Program-made: the position numbers and the translations under genes | Assembly (NCBI RefSeq): GCF_938041645.1 | Contig: NZ_CALIST010000001.1 | Location: forward strand, 1 to 26,567 | DNA: 26,567 nucleotides | DNA from: an uncultured Campylobacter sp. | GTDB taxonomy: Bacteria; Campylobacterota; Campylobacteria; Campylobacterales; Campylobacteraceae | Direction: 5' to 3' | Notes under the pieces: generated by a model | What the model was told of the DNA's origin: nothing | The model's input: the letters and a program-made list of their open reading frames with translations, nothing else | Databases searched by the model: none | Part shown: positions 1-7,619 of the stretch, piece by piece | How positions within the stretch are numbered: position 1 is the first letter of the stretch | Layout: the number at the start of each line of letters is the position of its first letter

Positions 1-84
1 CTGGCGGGCTTTTTCGCGGGGCTTGGGGTTTTGATAGTTATCTCTTTGGGGGTCAAGCTCGGCGCCGCAGGATTGATTTTTTAA
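1..84 (+). CDS. C-terminal end of a membrane protein (partial)
   Basis: An open frame enters from the left edge and ends at a TAA at 82-84. Its 27 visible residues are almost entirely Gly, Ala, Leu, Val, Ile and Phe with a single Lys, as expected for the last transmembrane helix of a polytopic membrane protein whose C-terminus lies right at the helix end. The family cannot be named from so short a piece. The reading is supported by composition and by the absence of competing frames, not by a motif. Confidence 0.5.
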   Translation: MAGFFAGLGVLIVISLGVKLGAAGLIF

Positions 85-696
85 GCTTTTTGGATGTGTT
101 CATGGCAAACACAGCGTGATTGCAGCAAACACAGCGCGATTACGGGCGCTATCAAGCATCGAAATTTTAAAAACCACATCTTGAGCGCGGCTTATGAATT
201 AGCGCTAATTTTAACTTCTGAGACGTGAGCACGCTTGGAATTTAAAATTTAAGCGGTATTTATTCGCGTAGCCTGCAAATAAAGCAAACTTAAAATTTTG
301 CACGAGTTGCGATAAAATTTGCGTGGCCTTAAATTTTAAATTTCGCGGCTCGCGAAATTCTACGGCGTGAAAATTTTAATACGCAAATTTCACGGCGCGT
401 GCAATTGCGATATAAAATTTCGTAGCAAGAATTTTTGCAGTCTGACGGCGCAAAATTCCTACGATATAGAATTTTAATTGCGCTGCAAGAATCAAAATTA
501 TACCGCTTAAATTTTGTGCGGCTAAATTTTAAAACAAAGCGGTAGGCGCAGCTCGCGCGTAAAATTTTAAAATTTATCGTTAATCGCAGGCAGTCTAGCA
601 GGGCGTGCTATTAAATTTTTGGCAATATTTATCGCTTAAGTTTGCGACGTTGCCGCAAAATGCGGGTATCGACGCAAAAATTTAAAGGAACGAAAA
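85..696. other. Gene-less stretch rich in AAATTT words
   Basis: No credible gene is seen on either strand over about 610 bases. The stretch is dense in AAATTT, AAAATTTT and TTTAAA words embedded in GC-rich joints such as gcgg, cgcg and ggcg, and near-copies of short phrases recur (for example cgatataaaattt near 410 and cgatatagaattt near 470). It looks like decayed or repeat-derived spacer DNA. No clear promoter for the next gene could be picked out. Confidence 0.6.
105..141. repeat. Two-copy 20-bp tandem repeat
   Basis: The 17-base phrase gcaaacacagcgYgatt occurs at 105-121 and 125-141, one base different, with a 20-base period. It sits just after the stop of the partial membrane protein gene. 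Confidence 0.7.
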
Positions 697-1404
697 ATGC
701 AAAAGAGCGCGATTGAGATACGCGGCATTCCCGCCGCCGTTTGGGGGAGCCGCTCGGAAAAGGCCTATATCTACGCTCACGGGCAAGACGGAAGCAAGGA
801 GGATGCGGAGCTTTTGGCTTCCGTCGTTTGCAAGCAAGGCCGGCAGGTAATTAGCTTTGACCTGCCGGGGCACGGACAGAGGCGGCACGAGCCCGCTTCT
901 TGCGATCCGCGGCGCGCTATTTTGGAATTTCGCGAAATTTTATCGTATGCAAAGAAGCGCTGGGACGAGGTCGCGCTGTTTGCCGTTAGCCTAGGGGCAT
1001 GGCTCGGCCTGCAAAGCTTTCGCGACGAAAAGCTTAGCGACTGCCTCTTCGTCTCGCCGATACTTGATATGAAATACGTTATTTCAAATATTATGCGTAG
1101 GGCCGGCGTTAGCGAGGAGAGATTGAAGCAAGAGCGGATGATTTTGACTCATGTCGGGCAACCGCTTTTTTGGGAATATTGGAGTTTTGTTTTGAACAAT
1201 CCGATCACTAAGTGGGAAACGCCCAGTAGAATTCTATACGCAGAAAACGACGATATGACGCCTCTTTGTATCGTTAGAAATTTCGCGCAGAAGTTCGACT
1301 GCGACTTAAGCGTTATGAAAAACGGCGAGCATTGGTTCCATACGCCGCAGCAGTTAGATTATTTACGCAAATGGATCAAATCGGCGGTTGAGAATCGGCG
1401 ATAA
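697..1404 (+). CDS. Alpha/beta hydrolase
   Basis: A 235-residue cytosolic protein without signal peptide or membrane helix, with the layout of a compact serine hydrolase. The oxyanion-type motif HGQDG lies at residues 29-33, followed by FDLPGHG at 54-60. The nucleophile elbow is AVSLGAW, Ser98, with Ala in place of the first Gly of the usual GxSxG. The acid is probably Asp185 or Asp186 in AENDD, and the catalytic His is His212 in GEHWF or His215. The length suits esterase or acyl-hydrolase members of the fold. AAAGGAA about 7 bases before the ATG is a good ribosome binding site. It stands alone between two gene-less stretches, so context gives no substrate. The fold assignment is firm; the reaction is unknown. 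Confidence 0.85.
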   Translation: MQKSAIEIRGIPAAVWGSRSEKAYIYAHGQDGSKEDAELLASVVCKQGRQVISFDLPGHGQRRHEPASCDPRRAILEFREILSYAKKRWDEVALFAVSLGAWLGLQSFRDEKLSDCLFVSPILDMKYVISNIMRRAGVSEERLKQERMILTHVGQPLFWEYWSFVLNNPITKWETPSRILYAENDDMTPLCIVRNFAQKFDCDLSVMKNGEHWFHTPQQLDYLRKWIKSAVENRR

Positions 1405-1578
1405 AATTCTATGAGAGATTTTAAAACTCACGCCCAAGCCCGTGCTGATAAAATTCCGCGCGTCTTCAGGGTGCAAATTTCATAAATTTAAGATGATCTT
1501 GATATTTTGCTTTAATACGCTTGTTTTATAAGGCGCTTTTCGTAAATCTCAGCTCGCATCGCGTCACGCGAGGGGCAT

Positions 1579-1676
1579 AGCTTCAAAGCACCCATTTCAT
1601 AAATTTAACAAAGTCCAGCGTATAACATAATCAGGGTGCCTATTGAGCTTCAAAGCACCCATTTCATAAATTTAAC
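1579..1676. repeat. 31-bp direct repeat, two exact copies
   Basis: The same 31 bases occur at 1579-1609 and 1646-1676, beginning agcttcaaagcaccc and ending ataaatttaac, separated by 36 bases. The gcaccc of the second copy can pair with gggtgc at 1634-1639, giving a 6-bp stem. A 14-base piece of the repeat end recurs at 1477-1490. Confidence 0.85.
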
Positions 1677-1736
1677 CGCAATAGCATAAATCATGACCGA
1701 TATGAATTACAAACTAAAATATGATTAAAATTTAGC

Positions 1737-1865
1737 CGATAAGCTGTCAATATAAATGTAAAAATGCCAATTTTAAAGCTAAATTTTAAAAAATGTCTAT
1801 AAAGATGAATTCTTGAGATCTTAGCATGCTTTTGGCACGAGGTGCGAGCCAATGACAGCTTATCG
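1737..1865. repeat. 13-bp perfect inverted repeat enclosing 103 bp
   Basis: cgataagctgtca at 1737-1749 is the exact reverse complement of tgacagcttatcg at 1853-1865. The enclosed AT-rich 103 bases contain no supported gene. The size would fit a miniature transposon-like relic, but no target-site duplication was recognised. Confidence 0.6.
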
Positions 1866-1944
1866 CACTTCACTAGCACTATCGCGCTTTTGCTACACGG
1901 ACGCTTTACGAATCCATAGCAGTCGCGCGATTAAATTTTAAAAA

Positions 1945-2412
1945 TTATTTGCCTATTCTAAAGCCATTTAACTTCATATAAGTCGTATCTTTATGAAATG
2001 CTTCGCATCGCTCCCTGTTGCGATTGATATTCGAGGTCTCGAAAAAATATCCATCACTATCTTGACGCAAGGTAATCGTCGCGCAAAAGATCATATCGTT
2101 TTTGAGTTTCGGTCCTACACCGTAGTCAAAGGATTGATTTAAAGTGACGGTTTTTTCTAGATCGCTATCACTAAACTGTCTGGAGCCCGTCATGCTCTTT
2201 AGCTCGCGAAAATTTCCTTGATTTAGATAGTCACGTTGTATATCTTTAAATACGCCTTCAAGCTCGACTGCGTAGGCTTTTACTAAAACCTCATCCTTAG
2301 CACCGCTTAATTTAGGATATATTATTTTTACTATCACGAAAATTATGATCGCTAAAAATATTATCCCGCTTACGCCGCCGCCTACTGCTGCACCTTTTCT
2401 CATTTTCATCAT
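1945..2412 (-). CDS. Pseudopilin-like membrane-anchored protein of unknown function
   Basis: 155 residues. A short basic N-terminus (MMKMRKG) precedes one hydrophobic helix at about residues 14-31, then a periplasmic domain follows. The segment after the helix (IIYPKLSGAKDEVLVKAYAVE, then DYLNQGNFRELKSMT) resembles the post-helix part of type II secretion or type IV pseudopilins, and two cysteines (Cys110, Cys136) could form a disulfide as in such proteins. The usual prepilin peptidase site, Gly then Phe/Met and Glu at position 5, is not present: after KG comes AAVGG. It may therefore be an uncleaved anchor or a diverged relative. It is the last gene of a three-gene operon and its ATG overlaps the stop of the gene before it. 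Real gene: likely; pilin link: tentative. Confidence 0.65.
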   Translation of the reverse strand: MMKMRKGAAVGGGVSGIIFLAIIIFVIVKIIYPKLSGAKDEVLVKAYAVELEGVFKDIQRDYLNQGNFRELKSMTGSRQFSDSDLEKTVTLNQSFDYGVGPKLKNDMIFCATITLRQDSDGYFFETSNINRNRERCEAFHKDTTYMKLNGFRIGK

Positions 2413-2645
2413 TTTACTCCTTCGTCGATGTCCTTTACCAAGGCATCTATTTTTTTATTAAGCATAAAATTTTCGTAGCTTTTTTGGATATAGGCTTCAA
2501 GCAGTTCGCCCGCATCCAGATGATCGCTACCGCGAGTTAAAATCCGCCAGTCTCTGCCGAAGACCTTCGCAAAGTCATCATCCAGGCTTATCGCGTATTT
2601 CTTCGTCAAAGACTTACTCGTCAGCTGAACTGAAATTTCTTTCAT
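2409..2645 (-). CDS. Small conserved-looking protein of unknown function
   Basis: A 78-residue soluble protein with no signal or membrane segment, made of a beta-like N-terminal half (KEISVQLTSKSLTKKYAISL) and a charged, probably helical C-terminal half ending in KIDALVKDIDEGVK. I do not recognise the family. Its start overlaps the stop of the coiled-coil gene before it by ATGA, and its own stop overlaps the next start in the same way, so the three are almost surely co-translated and probably act together. Confidence 0.65.
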   Translation of the reverse strand: MKEISVQLTSKSLTKKYAISLDDDFAKVFGRDWRILTRGSDHLDAGELLEAYIQKSYENFMLNKKIDALVKDIDEGVK

Positions 2646-2902
2646 TTCTCGCCCAAATTATCGCCTGCCAAAATATCGTCGATCTGCTTGCTTAGATCCT
2701 CGTCGCTCATCTTGCGATACGCCAGATCATTTTCTAGCGTGCCAAGCTGCATTCCCAAAGCCTCGTTTTGCGCCTTGACCGTTGCTAGCTCTGTGCGTAG
2801 CTTTTCGTTTTCGTCTCTAGCTTCGCTATAGCGTCTAATCAGCTCAGCTACTTTATTGCTTAAGCCCTCGACCTTTTTCTCTTCGTCAAAGATTGATTCC
2901 AT
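2642..2902 (-). CDS. Coiled-coil protein of unknown function
   Basis: 86 residues, dominated by a heptad-like coiled coil at about residues 10-62 (NKVAELIRRYSEARDENEKL and onward) with an acidic C-terminal tail containing SDEDLSKQIDDILAGD. The size and shape recall small division-associated coiled-coil proteins such as ZapB, but no family motif proves this. AAAAGG about 8 bases before the ATG is a suitable ribosome binding site. It is the first gene of the minus-strand trio and diverges from uvrB with only about 70 bases between the start codons, so both promoters must lie in that short gap or overlap the coding ends. Confidence 0.7.
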   Translation of the reverse strand: MESIFDEEKKVEGLSNKVAELIRRYSEARDENEKLRTELATVKAQNEALGMQLGTLENDLAYRKMSDEDLSKQIDDILAGDNLGEK

Positions 2903-2916
2903 TATTTCGCCTTTTC

Positions 2917-2925
2917 TGATATAAT
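2917..2925 (+). promoter_or_regulatory. Extended -10 promoter of uvrB
   Basis: TGATATAAT is a perfect extended -10 element (TGN followed by TATAAT, 2920-2925). Transcription should begin around 2930-2933, which falls on or after the first in-frame ATG of uvrB at 2930 and so argues for a downstream start. Confidence 0.7.
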
Positions 2926-2971
2926 TTAAATGAAAATATTACCCAATTTTGGCTTTAAAAAAGGAAAAATT

Positions 2972-4948
2972 TTGCAAAATTTTAAAATCGAGAGCAAATT
3001 CTCTCCGAGCGAGGATCAAGAAAAAGCGATCGAAGGCATCGTCGCAGGCTTTCAAAGCGGCAACAAATACCAAACCCTTCTCGGCGTTACCGGCTCGGGT
3101 AAGACTTTCAGCATGGCAAATATCATCAAGCGCCTTGGAATTCCCGCACTCGTAATGACGCATAACAAATCCCTCGCGGCGCAGCTTTATAGCGAATTTA
3201 AGGGATTTTTCCCGCAAAATCACGTCGAGTATTTCATCAGCTACTACGATTATTATCAGCCCGAGGCCTACATCCCCAGGCAGGATCTTTTCATCGAAAA
3301 GGACAGCGACGTAAATCAAGAACTCGAGCGCTTGCGGCTAAGCGCCACGGCGAGCCTGCTAAGCTTCGACGATGTCATCACCGTGGCGTCGGTTTCGGCA
3401 AACTACGGCTTGGGCGATCCCGCCGAATATAAAGGCATGGTACTATTTTTTGAGATCGGATCAAAATTTAGTACTAAATTTTTACTTCGCAAGCTCGTCG
3501 ATATGGGCTATAAACGCAACGACGATTTTTTTGATCGCGGGAATTTTCGCGTAAACGGCGACGTGATCGACATCTACCCCGCGTATTTTAACGACGAGGC
3601 ATTTAGGGTCGAGTTTTTCGGCGACGAGATAGAGGCGATGTATCATCTGGACGTGCTGGAAAACAAAAAGACGCAAAGTGCCAAAAAATTTATTCTCTAC
3701 CCGACGAGCCAGTTCATCGTGGGCGAGCAGCGCCTAAAATCGACGATCAAAGGGATCGAGGAGGAGCTTGAGCAGAGGCTGAAATTTTTCGAGGACGCGG
3801 GCAAGCTCGTCGAGGCGCAGCGGCTGAAAGGGCGAGTGGAGTTTGACCTTGAGATGCTGGGCGCTACGGGGATGTGCAAGGGGATCGAAAACTACGCGCG
3901 CTATCTGACCGGTCAAAAACCGGGCGAGACGCCCTATTCGCTCTTTGATTACTATGAGAGCAAGGGCAAGGACTATCTCGTCATCGTCGACGAAAGCCAC
4001 GTGAGCTTGCCGCAGTTTCGCGGGATGTTCGCGGGAGATCGTAGCCGAAAAGAAACGCTCGTAGAGTACGGCTTCCGCCTGCCATCAGCACTTGATAACC
4101 GCCCGCTGATGTTTGATGAGTTTATCAATAAAAAGGCTAAATTTCTATTCGTCTCCGCAACGCCAAATGATTACGAGCTTGGTCTTAGCCGCGGCGCCGT
4201 ATATGAGCAGATACTGCGCCCGACGGGACTACTCGATCCGCAGATCGTCTTAAAAGATAGCGACAACCAGGTCGAAATTTTACACGATATGGCGAAGGAG
4301 GTCATCGCGCGCGGCGAGCGAATCTTAGTGACCGTGCTAACCAAAAAGATGGCGGAGGAGCTGAGCAAATACTATCTGGAGTTAGGGCTTAAGGTCAAAT
4401 ATATGCACTCGGACATCGATGCGATCGAGCGTAACGAGCTCATCCGCGGCCTACGCAGCGGCGAATACGATATGCTAATCGGTATAAATTTGCTCCGAGA
4501 GGGGCTCGATCTGCCCGAAGTAAGCCTTATCGCGATCATGGATGCCGATAAGGAGGGCTTTTTGCGCTCGCGCACCAGCCTCATTCAGACGATGGGACGA
4601 GCCGCGCGAAACGTGAACGGGCAGGTCGTGATGTTTTGTAAAAAGATCACCGCTTCGATGCAAGAGGCGATCGATATTACCCAAAAACGCCGTAAATTTC
4701 AAGATGAATACAACCGCGCTCACGGCATAACGCCGCATTCTGCGAGCCGCAATATCGAAGAGAGCCTAAAGATCAAGGACGGCACCGAAATTTTAAGAAA
4801 GGGCGCCAATCTCGAAAAAATGCCCGCCGCCGAGCGCGCCAAGATCGTAAAGGAGCTTCGCAAGCAGATGCTCGAAGCCGCAGCGGCTCTGGAGTTTGAA
4901 AAGGCCGCAGTACTACGCGATGAGATCGCGAAGCTTAGGAAGCTGTAA
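2972..4948 (+). CDS. uvrB: Excinuclease ABC subunit B (UvrB)
   Basis: UvrB takes over damaged DNA from UvrA, opens it with its beta-hairpin and recruits UvrC in nucleotide excision repair. Visible motifs, numbered from the TTG start: Walker A GVTGSGKT at 38-45, the Tyr-rich beta-hairpin with YYDYYQPEAYIPRQD, the VDESH helicase motif, helicase motifs ending in TMGRAARN, and a C-terminal UVR domain (LEFEKAAVLRDEIAKL) that binds UvrC. Starting at TTG 2972 gives 658 residues, close to the family norm, and this codon has AAAGGA 6 bases upstream. The earlier ATG at 2930 lies only 4 bases after the -10 box and has no ribosome binding site, so it could only serve a leaderless message. Function is certain; the start is an inference. 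Confidence 0.97.
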   Translation: MQNFKIESKFSPSEDQEKAIEGIVAGFQSGNKYQTLLGVTGSGKTFSMANIIKRLGIPALVMTHNKSLAAQLYSEFKGFFPQNHVEYFISYYDYYQPEAYIPRQDLFIEKDSDVNQELERLRLSATASLLSFDDVITVASVSANYGLGDPAEYKGMVLFFEIGSKFSTKFLLRKLVDMGYKRNDDFFDRGNFRVNGDVIDIYPAYFNDEAFRVEFFGDEIEAMYHLDVLENKKTQSAKKFILYPTSQFIVGEQRLKSTIKGIEEELEQRLKFFEDAGKLVEAQRLKGRVEFDLEMLGATGMCKGIENYARYLTGQKPGETPYSLFDYYESKGKDYLVIVDESHVSLPQFRGMFAGDRSRKETLVEYGFRLPSALDNRPLMFDEFINKKAKFLFVSATPNDYELGLSRGAVYEQILRPTGLLDPQIVLKDSDNQVEILHDMAKEVIARGERILVTVLTKKMAEELSKYYLELGLKVKYMHSDIDAIERNELIRGLRSGEYDMLIGINLLREGLDLPEVSLIAIMDADKEGFLRSRTSLIQTMGRAARNVNGQVVMFCKKITASMQEAIDITQKRRKFQDEYNRAHGITPHSASRNIEESLKIKDGTEILRKGANLEKMPAAERAKIVKELRKQMLEAAAALEFEKAAVLRDEIAKLRKL

Positions 4949-4968
4949 ATCGCAAGGCTTAAAAGCGC

Positions 4969-5026
4969 CGTGAAATTTTATCGTGAAATTTGCACGTGAA
5001 ATTTCATCGGGCAGAACGTGAAATTT
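4969..5026. repeat. CGTGAAATTT short tandem repeats, 13-bp period
   Basis: CGTGAAATTT begins at 4969, 4982 and 4995, exactly 13 bases apart, with a fourth copy at 5017 and a partial one at 5133. It starts 20 bases after the uvrB stop codon. Confidence 0.8.
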
Positions 5027-5258
5027 GCGCGCATAACACAGAGCGAAATTTGCGCGCCTAATATCGTCAGGCAGAGCGTAAATTTGGGCGATCTGCGCGT
5101 TAAATGCTGCGAGGCAAAGCGTAAAATTTAGTCGTGAAATTCTGCGAGGCGGGTTTTAAAATTTGCTCGTTAAATTTAAGATAGTTTGCGCGCGAAATTT
5201 ATACATTGATTTTTCTCGCTAAATTTACACTCCGCGCCCTTGCTGCACCGGACGCCCG

Positions 5259-5376
5259 ATCCGTAAATCTACGCGCCGAGCTTTTTGCTCTCGTCGACTT
5301 CCTTATCCGCAAATTTGCGCGCCGAGCTTTTGATTTCAGCCCGCTTTCGATCCGCAATTTACGAGCCCGATTTGCG
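5259..5376. repeat. Degenerate 45-46-bp tandem repeat, three copies
   Basis: Copies begin at 5259 (atccgtaaatctacgcgcc), 5305 (atccgcaaatttgcgcgcc) and 5350 (atccgcaatttacgagcc). The first two share gcgccgagctttt as well. The third is shorter and more diverged. Confidence 0.6.
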
Positions 5377-5862
5377 GCAGCCCGCACTACCCTACTCTAT
5401 ACCGCTGCGCGCCTTTACGCTTTTTTTGCATCTCTCCGCACCTATCTTCGACTTTTTCCTGCGCGCGCCTGCGTTTAAATTCTGTCGCTTCGCTCGCTCA
5501 ATCCGTAGCGGCTACGAGCGGACATGCACTCAGACGCCGAGTTTGCGCGTACTTTTTACGCGCCGTTGTGCGCGGATACTTTCAAAATTTTACGCAGAAT
5601 TCCAAGACTGCCTGCACCTAAATTTGCGCCGCCGCCATAAACGCTTGTTTTTAAGGGCACGAACGAAGTATTTGAACGGCGCGGGAAATGAAATTTAGAT
5701 GGCGTTTATCGAAGCGTATCTTAGCCGCTGCAGTGCGCCACAAAATTTCAAAAAGGATAACGAGCCGCGATTAAATTTACCTGCGGGAGCGCGCCATTGT
5801 GTGCCGATTTGCGCGCTGCGTAAATTTTAAAATTATCTCTAAATTTAAAATTTTATCCGCGG

Positions 5863-6324
5863 TTAATACTCTCTGCTAAGCTCTAAATTTTCCACGCGCA
5901 GCGGTCTTTCGCCTTCGAAAATCACCCCGATGCCGAAAGGCTCGCAAATATCAAGCTCGCCCTCGGCAAACCTTAGCAGCCACTGCGTATCGCGCGCGTA
6001 AAACGTGCATTGCGGGAGCTCAAACGGCAGATCGCAAACGGGTACTTCAAGCAGCCTAAGCTCATCCTCGCCCAAACGATACTCGCGTCTAAGCTCGTCT
6101 CGCAGGAAGGCAAGGGCGTCTTTTACGTACCGATCGATATTTCGGGCGATCCGCCGAGCAAGCGAAATCGTCTCATCGTCCACATCCGCCGTATCTGCAG
6201 ACACGAGGCAAAACGGCACCTTGCTAGAGCTTTCGCTTTTTAGCGCCAGTTCCGCGTACCAAATAAAGCCCTCGTCCGTCGCGACTTTTTCAAGCTCGCC
6301 AAATTTCCAAGCCATTTTTTGCAT
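5863..6324 (-). CDS. Acidic cytosolic protein of unknown function
   Basis: 153 residues, acidic, with no signal peptide or membrane segment. It starts with a beta-like stretch (WKFGELEKVATDEGFIWYAE), has a helical middle (ARRIARNIDRYVKDALAFL) and ends with short hydrophobic strands (FGIGVIFEGERPLRVENLEL). This alternation resembles small cytosolic DUF or immunity-type proteins, but I cannot name a family. GGAG lies about 10 bases before the ATG. A second in-frame Met at residue 4 is an equally possible start. It is followed by nothing in the same direction and preceded by a membrane-protein gene 126 bases upstream. Confidence 0.65.
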   Translation of the reverse strand: MQKMAWKFGELEKVATDEGFIWYAELALKSESSSKVPFCLVSADTADVDDETISLARRIARNIDRYVKDALAFLRDELRREYRLGEDELRLLEVPVCDLPFELPQCTFYARDTQWLLRFAEGELDICEPFGIGVIFEGERPLRVENLELSREY

Positions 6325-6450
6325 TTTATTTCCGCTCCATATTTTCGCATCGTCTTTTAAAATTTTGATGCCGCGCTCGTTTTTGCGCGCTGTATTTAAT
6401 CCGCGCCGAAAGAATTTGGCTCACTTCTTAGGCTGGCAGGCACAAAAGCT

Positions 6451-6999
6451 CTAGGCGATTTTTTCCGTCCGAAGCCATGCGAACAAAAATGCCGCAGGCG
6501 CCGCAAAGTCCATCAGCACAGATATGCGCGAGCCGTCGCCCGAGATGACGGACAGTATGCCGCCCGCGAACGAAACCCCCACGGCGATCAGAAATAGTGC
6601 GTTTTGCGTGTCTTTATACAGCCCGTAATAGAGCCTAGCGATGAAAAACAGAACCGCCAGCGCGCCGATAATCGTGAGGGCGCGATTTTGCAATATCGAA
6701 GCAACCGCGTAGGCAATCGCGGTGATAATTATAAATTTGACGTTGGAGACGGTATCGCTGCCCGCAAGCTCGGAGACGCCTTTCGCCGCGCGGTAAAGAA
6801 GGATGAGCGAGCCCAGACCCAGGCACGCCCTGATGCTAAATAGCCCCTCGCCGCCCGGTAGGTGCTCCGTAAGCGCAGAAATCAGCATAAGCGCCGCCGA
6901 TATGATGCCGAAGCGCCTTGCGTCTGCGAGCTTGTCGCGATTGAAGGGGTTTCGCATACCGCCGAAGTCGCCGCCGGAGCTTTTGAAACTTCCTTGCAT
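6451..6999 (-). CDS. Polytopic membrane protein of unknown function
   Basis: 182 residues with a polar Gly/Ser-rich N-terminus (about 28 residues) followed by roughly five to six hydrophobic helices, the clearest near residues 30-45, 55-70, 88-103, 108-125, 135-153 and 163-176. The family is not recognised and no transport motif is visible. A perfect AAGGAGG stands 5 bases before the ATG, so expression is likely. It lies between two unknown genes on the same strand, with 81 bases to the upstream AT-rich gene. Confidence 0.7.
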   Translation of the reverse strand: MQGSFKSSGGDFGGMRNPFNRDKLADARRFGIISAALMLISALTEHLPGGEGLFSIRACLGLGSLILLYRAAKGVSELAGSDTVSNVKFIIITAIAYAVASILQNRALTIIGALAVLFFIARLYYGLYKDTQNALFLIAVGVSFAGGILSVISGDGSRISVLMDFAAPAAFLFAWLRTEKIA

Positions 7000-7045
7000 T
7001 TTGCCTCCTTATTTGCGCGATACCAATAAATAATGCGGGAGTGCA

Positions 7046-7081
7046 GATAAATTCTACTCCAAATTTGAAGTAGACTTTATC
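7046..7081 (-). terminator. Hairpin after the AT-rich membrane gene
   Basis: GATAAA (7046-7051) pairs with TTTATC (7076-7081) and CTACT pairs with AGTAG inside, with a two-base mismatch between the stems and a short AAATTT loop. It abuts the stop codon of the minus-strand gene. There is no following T run, so termination is only likely. Confidence 0.4.
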
Positions 7082-7545
7082 TAACAATTCATTTTATTAA
7101 TTTCTCTTTTTATTCTTTCTTCCTCTTTTTGTTGCTTTAAAATCATATCGGCTTCCTTTTGTGCTTTGATTTTCCTTTTTATTGCTTTTAATCTAGCAAA
7201 CCGATTAAATTTACTTTTGTATTTAAGTGATAAGACTATATGTGGAATTAGCAATAAAATTAATACTATCAACGGTATAATAGTTGACCTATATTTATTA
7301 AATAGGTCGAATAGGCAAATTACAAATAGTCCAAGAATAAGAATCCAAAATGAATATGTTGAATTTAAAGCCCATATAATATCTTTTTTATGCCTTATTT
7401 TTAATAGTTTATTTTGAAAATAAAGCTCTATCAACAATGTAATTGGTGAAATCGCAAAAGCAAACATTGCTAATATAATAAACAAAAATACTGGAGTTGA
7501 AGTTTCTACTGCCTTATCTACTCTACCTGTTCGAACATATGACAT
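7081..7545 (-). CDS. AT-rich membrane protein with charged C-terminal tail
   Basis: 154 residues. Three or so hydrophobic helices are seen (about residues 18-42, 64-83, 90-106), then a strongly basic, probably coiled-coil tail rich in Lys, Glu and Gln (KAIKRKIKAQKEADMILKQQ). AAAGGA lies 6 bases before the ATG and a TATAAT box is found upstream, so it is a true transcription unit. Codon choice is strikingly different from every neighbour: A/T-ending codons dominate and the GC share is well below the rest of the window by eye. This suggests recent acquisition. The family is not recognised; the build recalls small membrane partners of phage-defence or toxin-immunity pairs, but nothing here proves it. 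Confidence 0.7.
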   Translation of the reverse strand: MSYVRTGRVDKAVETSTPVFLFIILAMFAFAISPITLLIELYFQNKLLKIRHKKDIIWALNSTYSFWILILGLFVICLFDLFNKYRSTIIPLIVLILLLIPHIVLSLKYKSKFNRFARLKAIKRKIKAQKEADMILKQQKEEERIKREINKMNC

Positions 7546-7592
7546 TAAAATCCTTTCTGGTTATTTATAAAAAATTTAAGTTCTTATAAAAG

Positions 7593-7598
7593 ATTATA
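7593..7598 (-). promoter_or_regulatory. -10 box of the AT-rich membrane gene
   Basis: TATAAT on the minus strand, in the phrase gagttataatctt, about 48 bases before the start codon at 7545. No convincing -35 is present, as is usual for Campylobacter promoters. Confidence 0.5.
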
Positions 7599-7619
7599 AC
7601 TCAAATTTAAACTATTTTC

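Larger units (their letters stand above)
1405..1944. other. Gene-less stretch with direct and inverted repeats
   Basis: About 540 bases lie between the hydrolase stop and the stop of a minus-strand operon. It contains a 31-base direct repeat, further copies of short phrases (tcagggtgc at 1466 and 1631; atttcataaattta at 1477), and a 13-base inverted repeat. A 62-codon open frame on the minus strand (1691-1879) has no ribosome binding site or recognisable composition and is not called. Confidence 0.6.
4949..5862. other. Gene-less region of about 910 bp made of degenerate repeats
   Basis: After the uvrB stop comes a chain of variants of cgtgaaattt and ggcagagcgtaaattt, then a GC-rich part with a 45-46-bp tandem repeat. 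Overlapping plus-strand open frames at 5206-5478 and 5285-5698 exist, but they encode Arg/Leu/Ala-rich sequence with no domain, start signal or start-codon ribosome binding site, and they run through the repeats. I read the whole as decayed non-coding DNA. No tRNA or rRNA is visible. Confidence 0.6.

Noticed and set aside
1579..1676. Two 31-bp repeats with a 36-bp gap as a minimal CRISPR array
   Set aside because: Only two copies, no third at regular spacing, no cas genes, and pieces of the repeat also occur outside the pattern.
1691..1879. 62-codon minus-strand open frame
   Set aside because: No ribosome binding site, no recognisable composition, and it overlaps both arms of the inverted repeat region.
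5206..5698. Two overlapping plus-strand open frames
   Set aside because: Arg/Leu/Ala-rich products without domain, running through tandem repeats, with no start signals.
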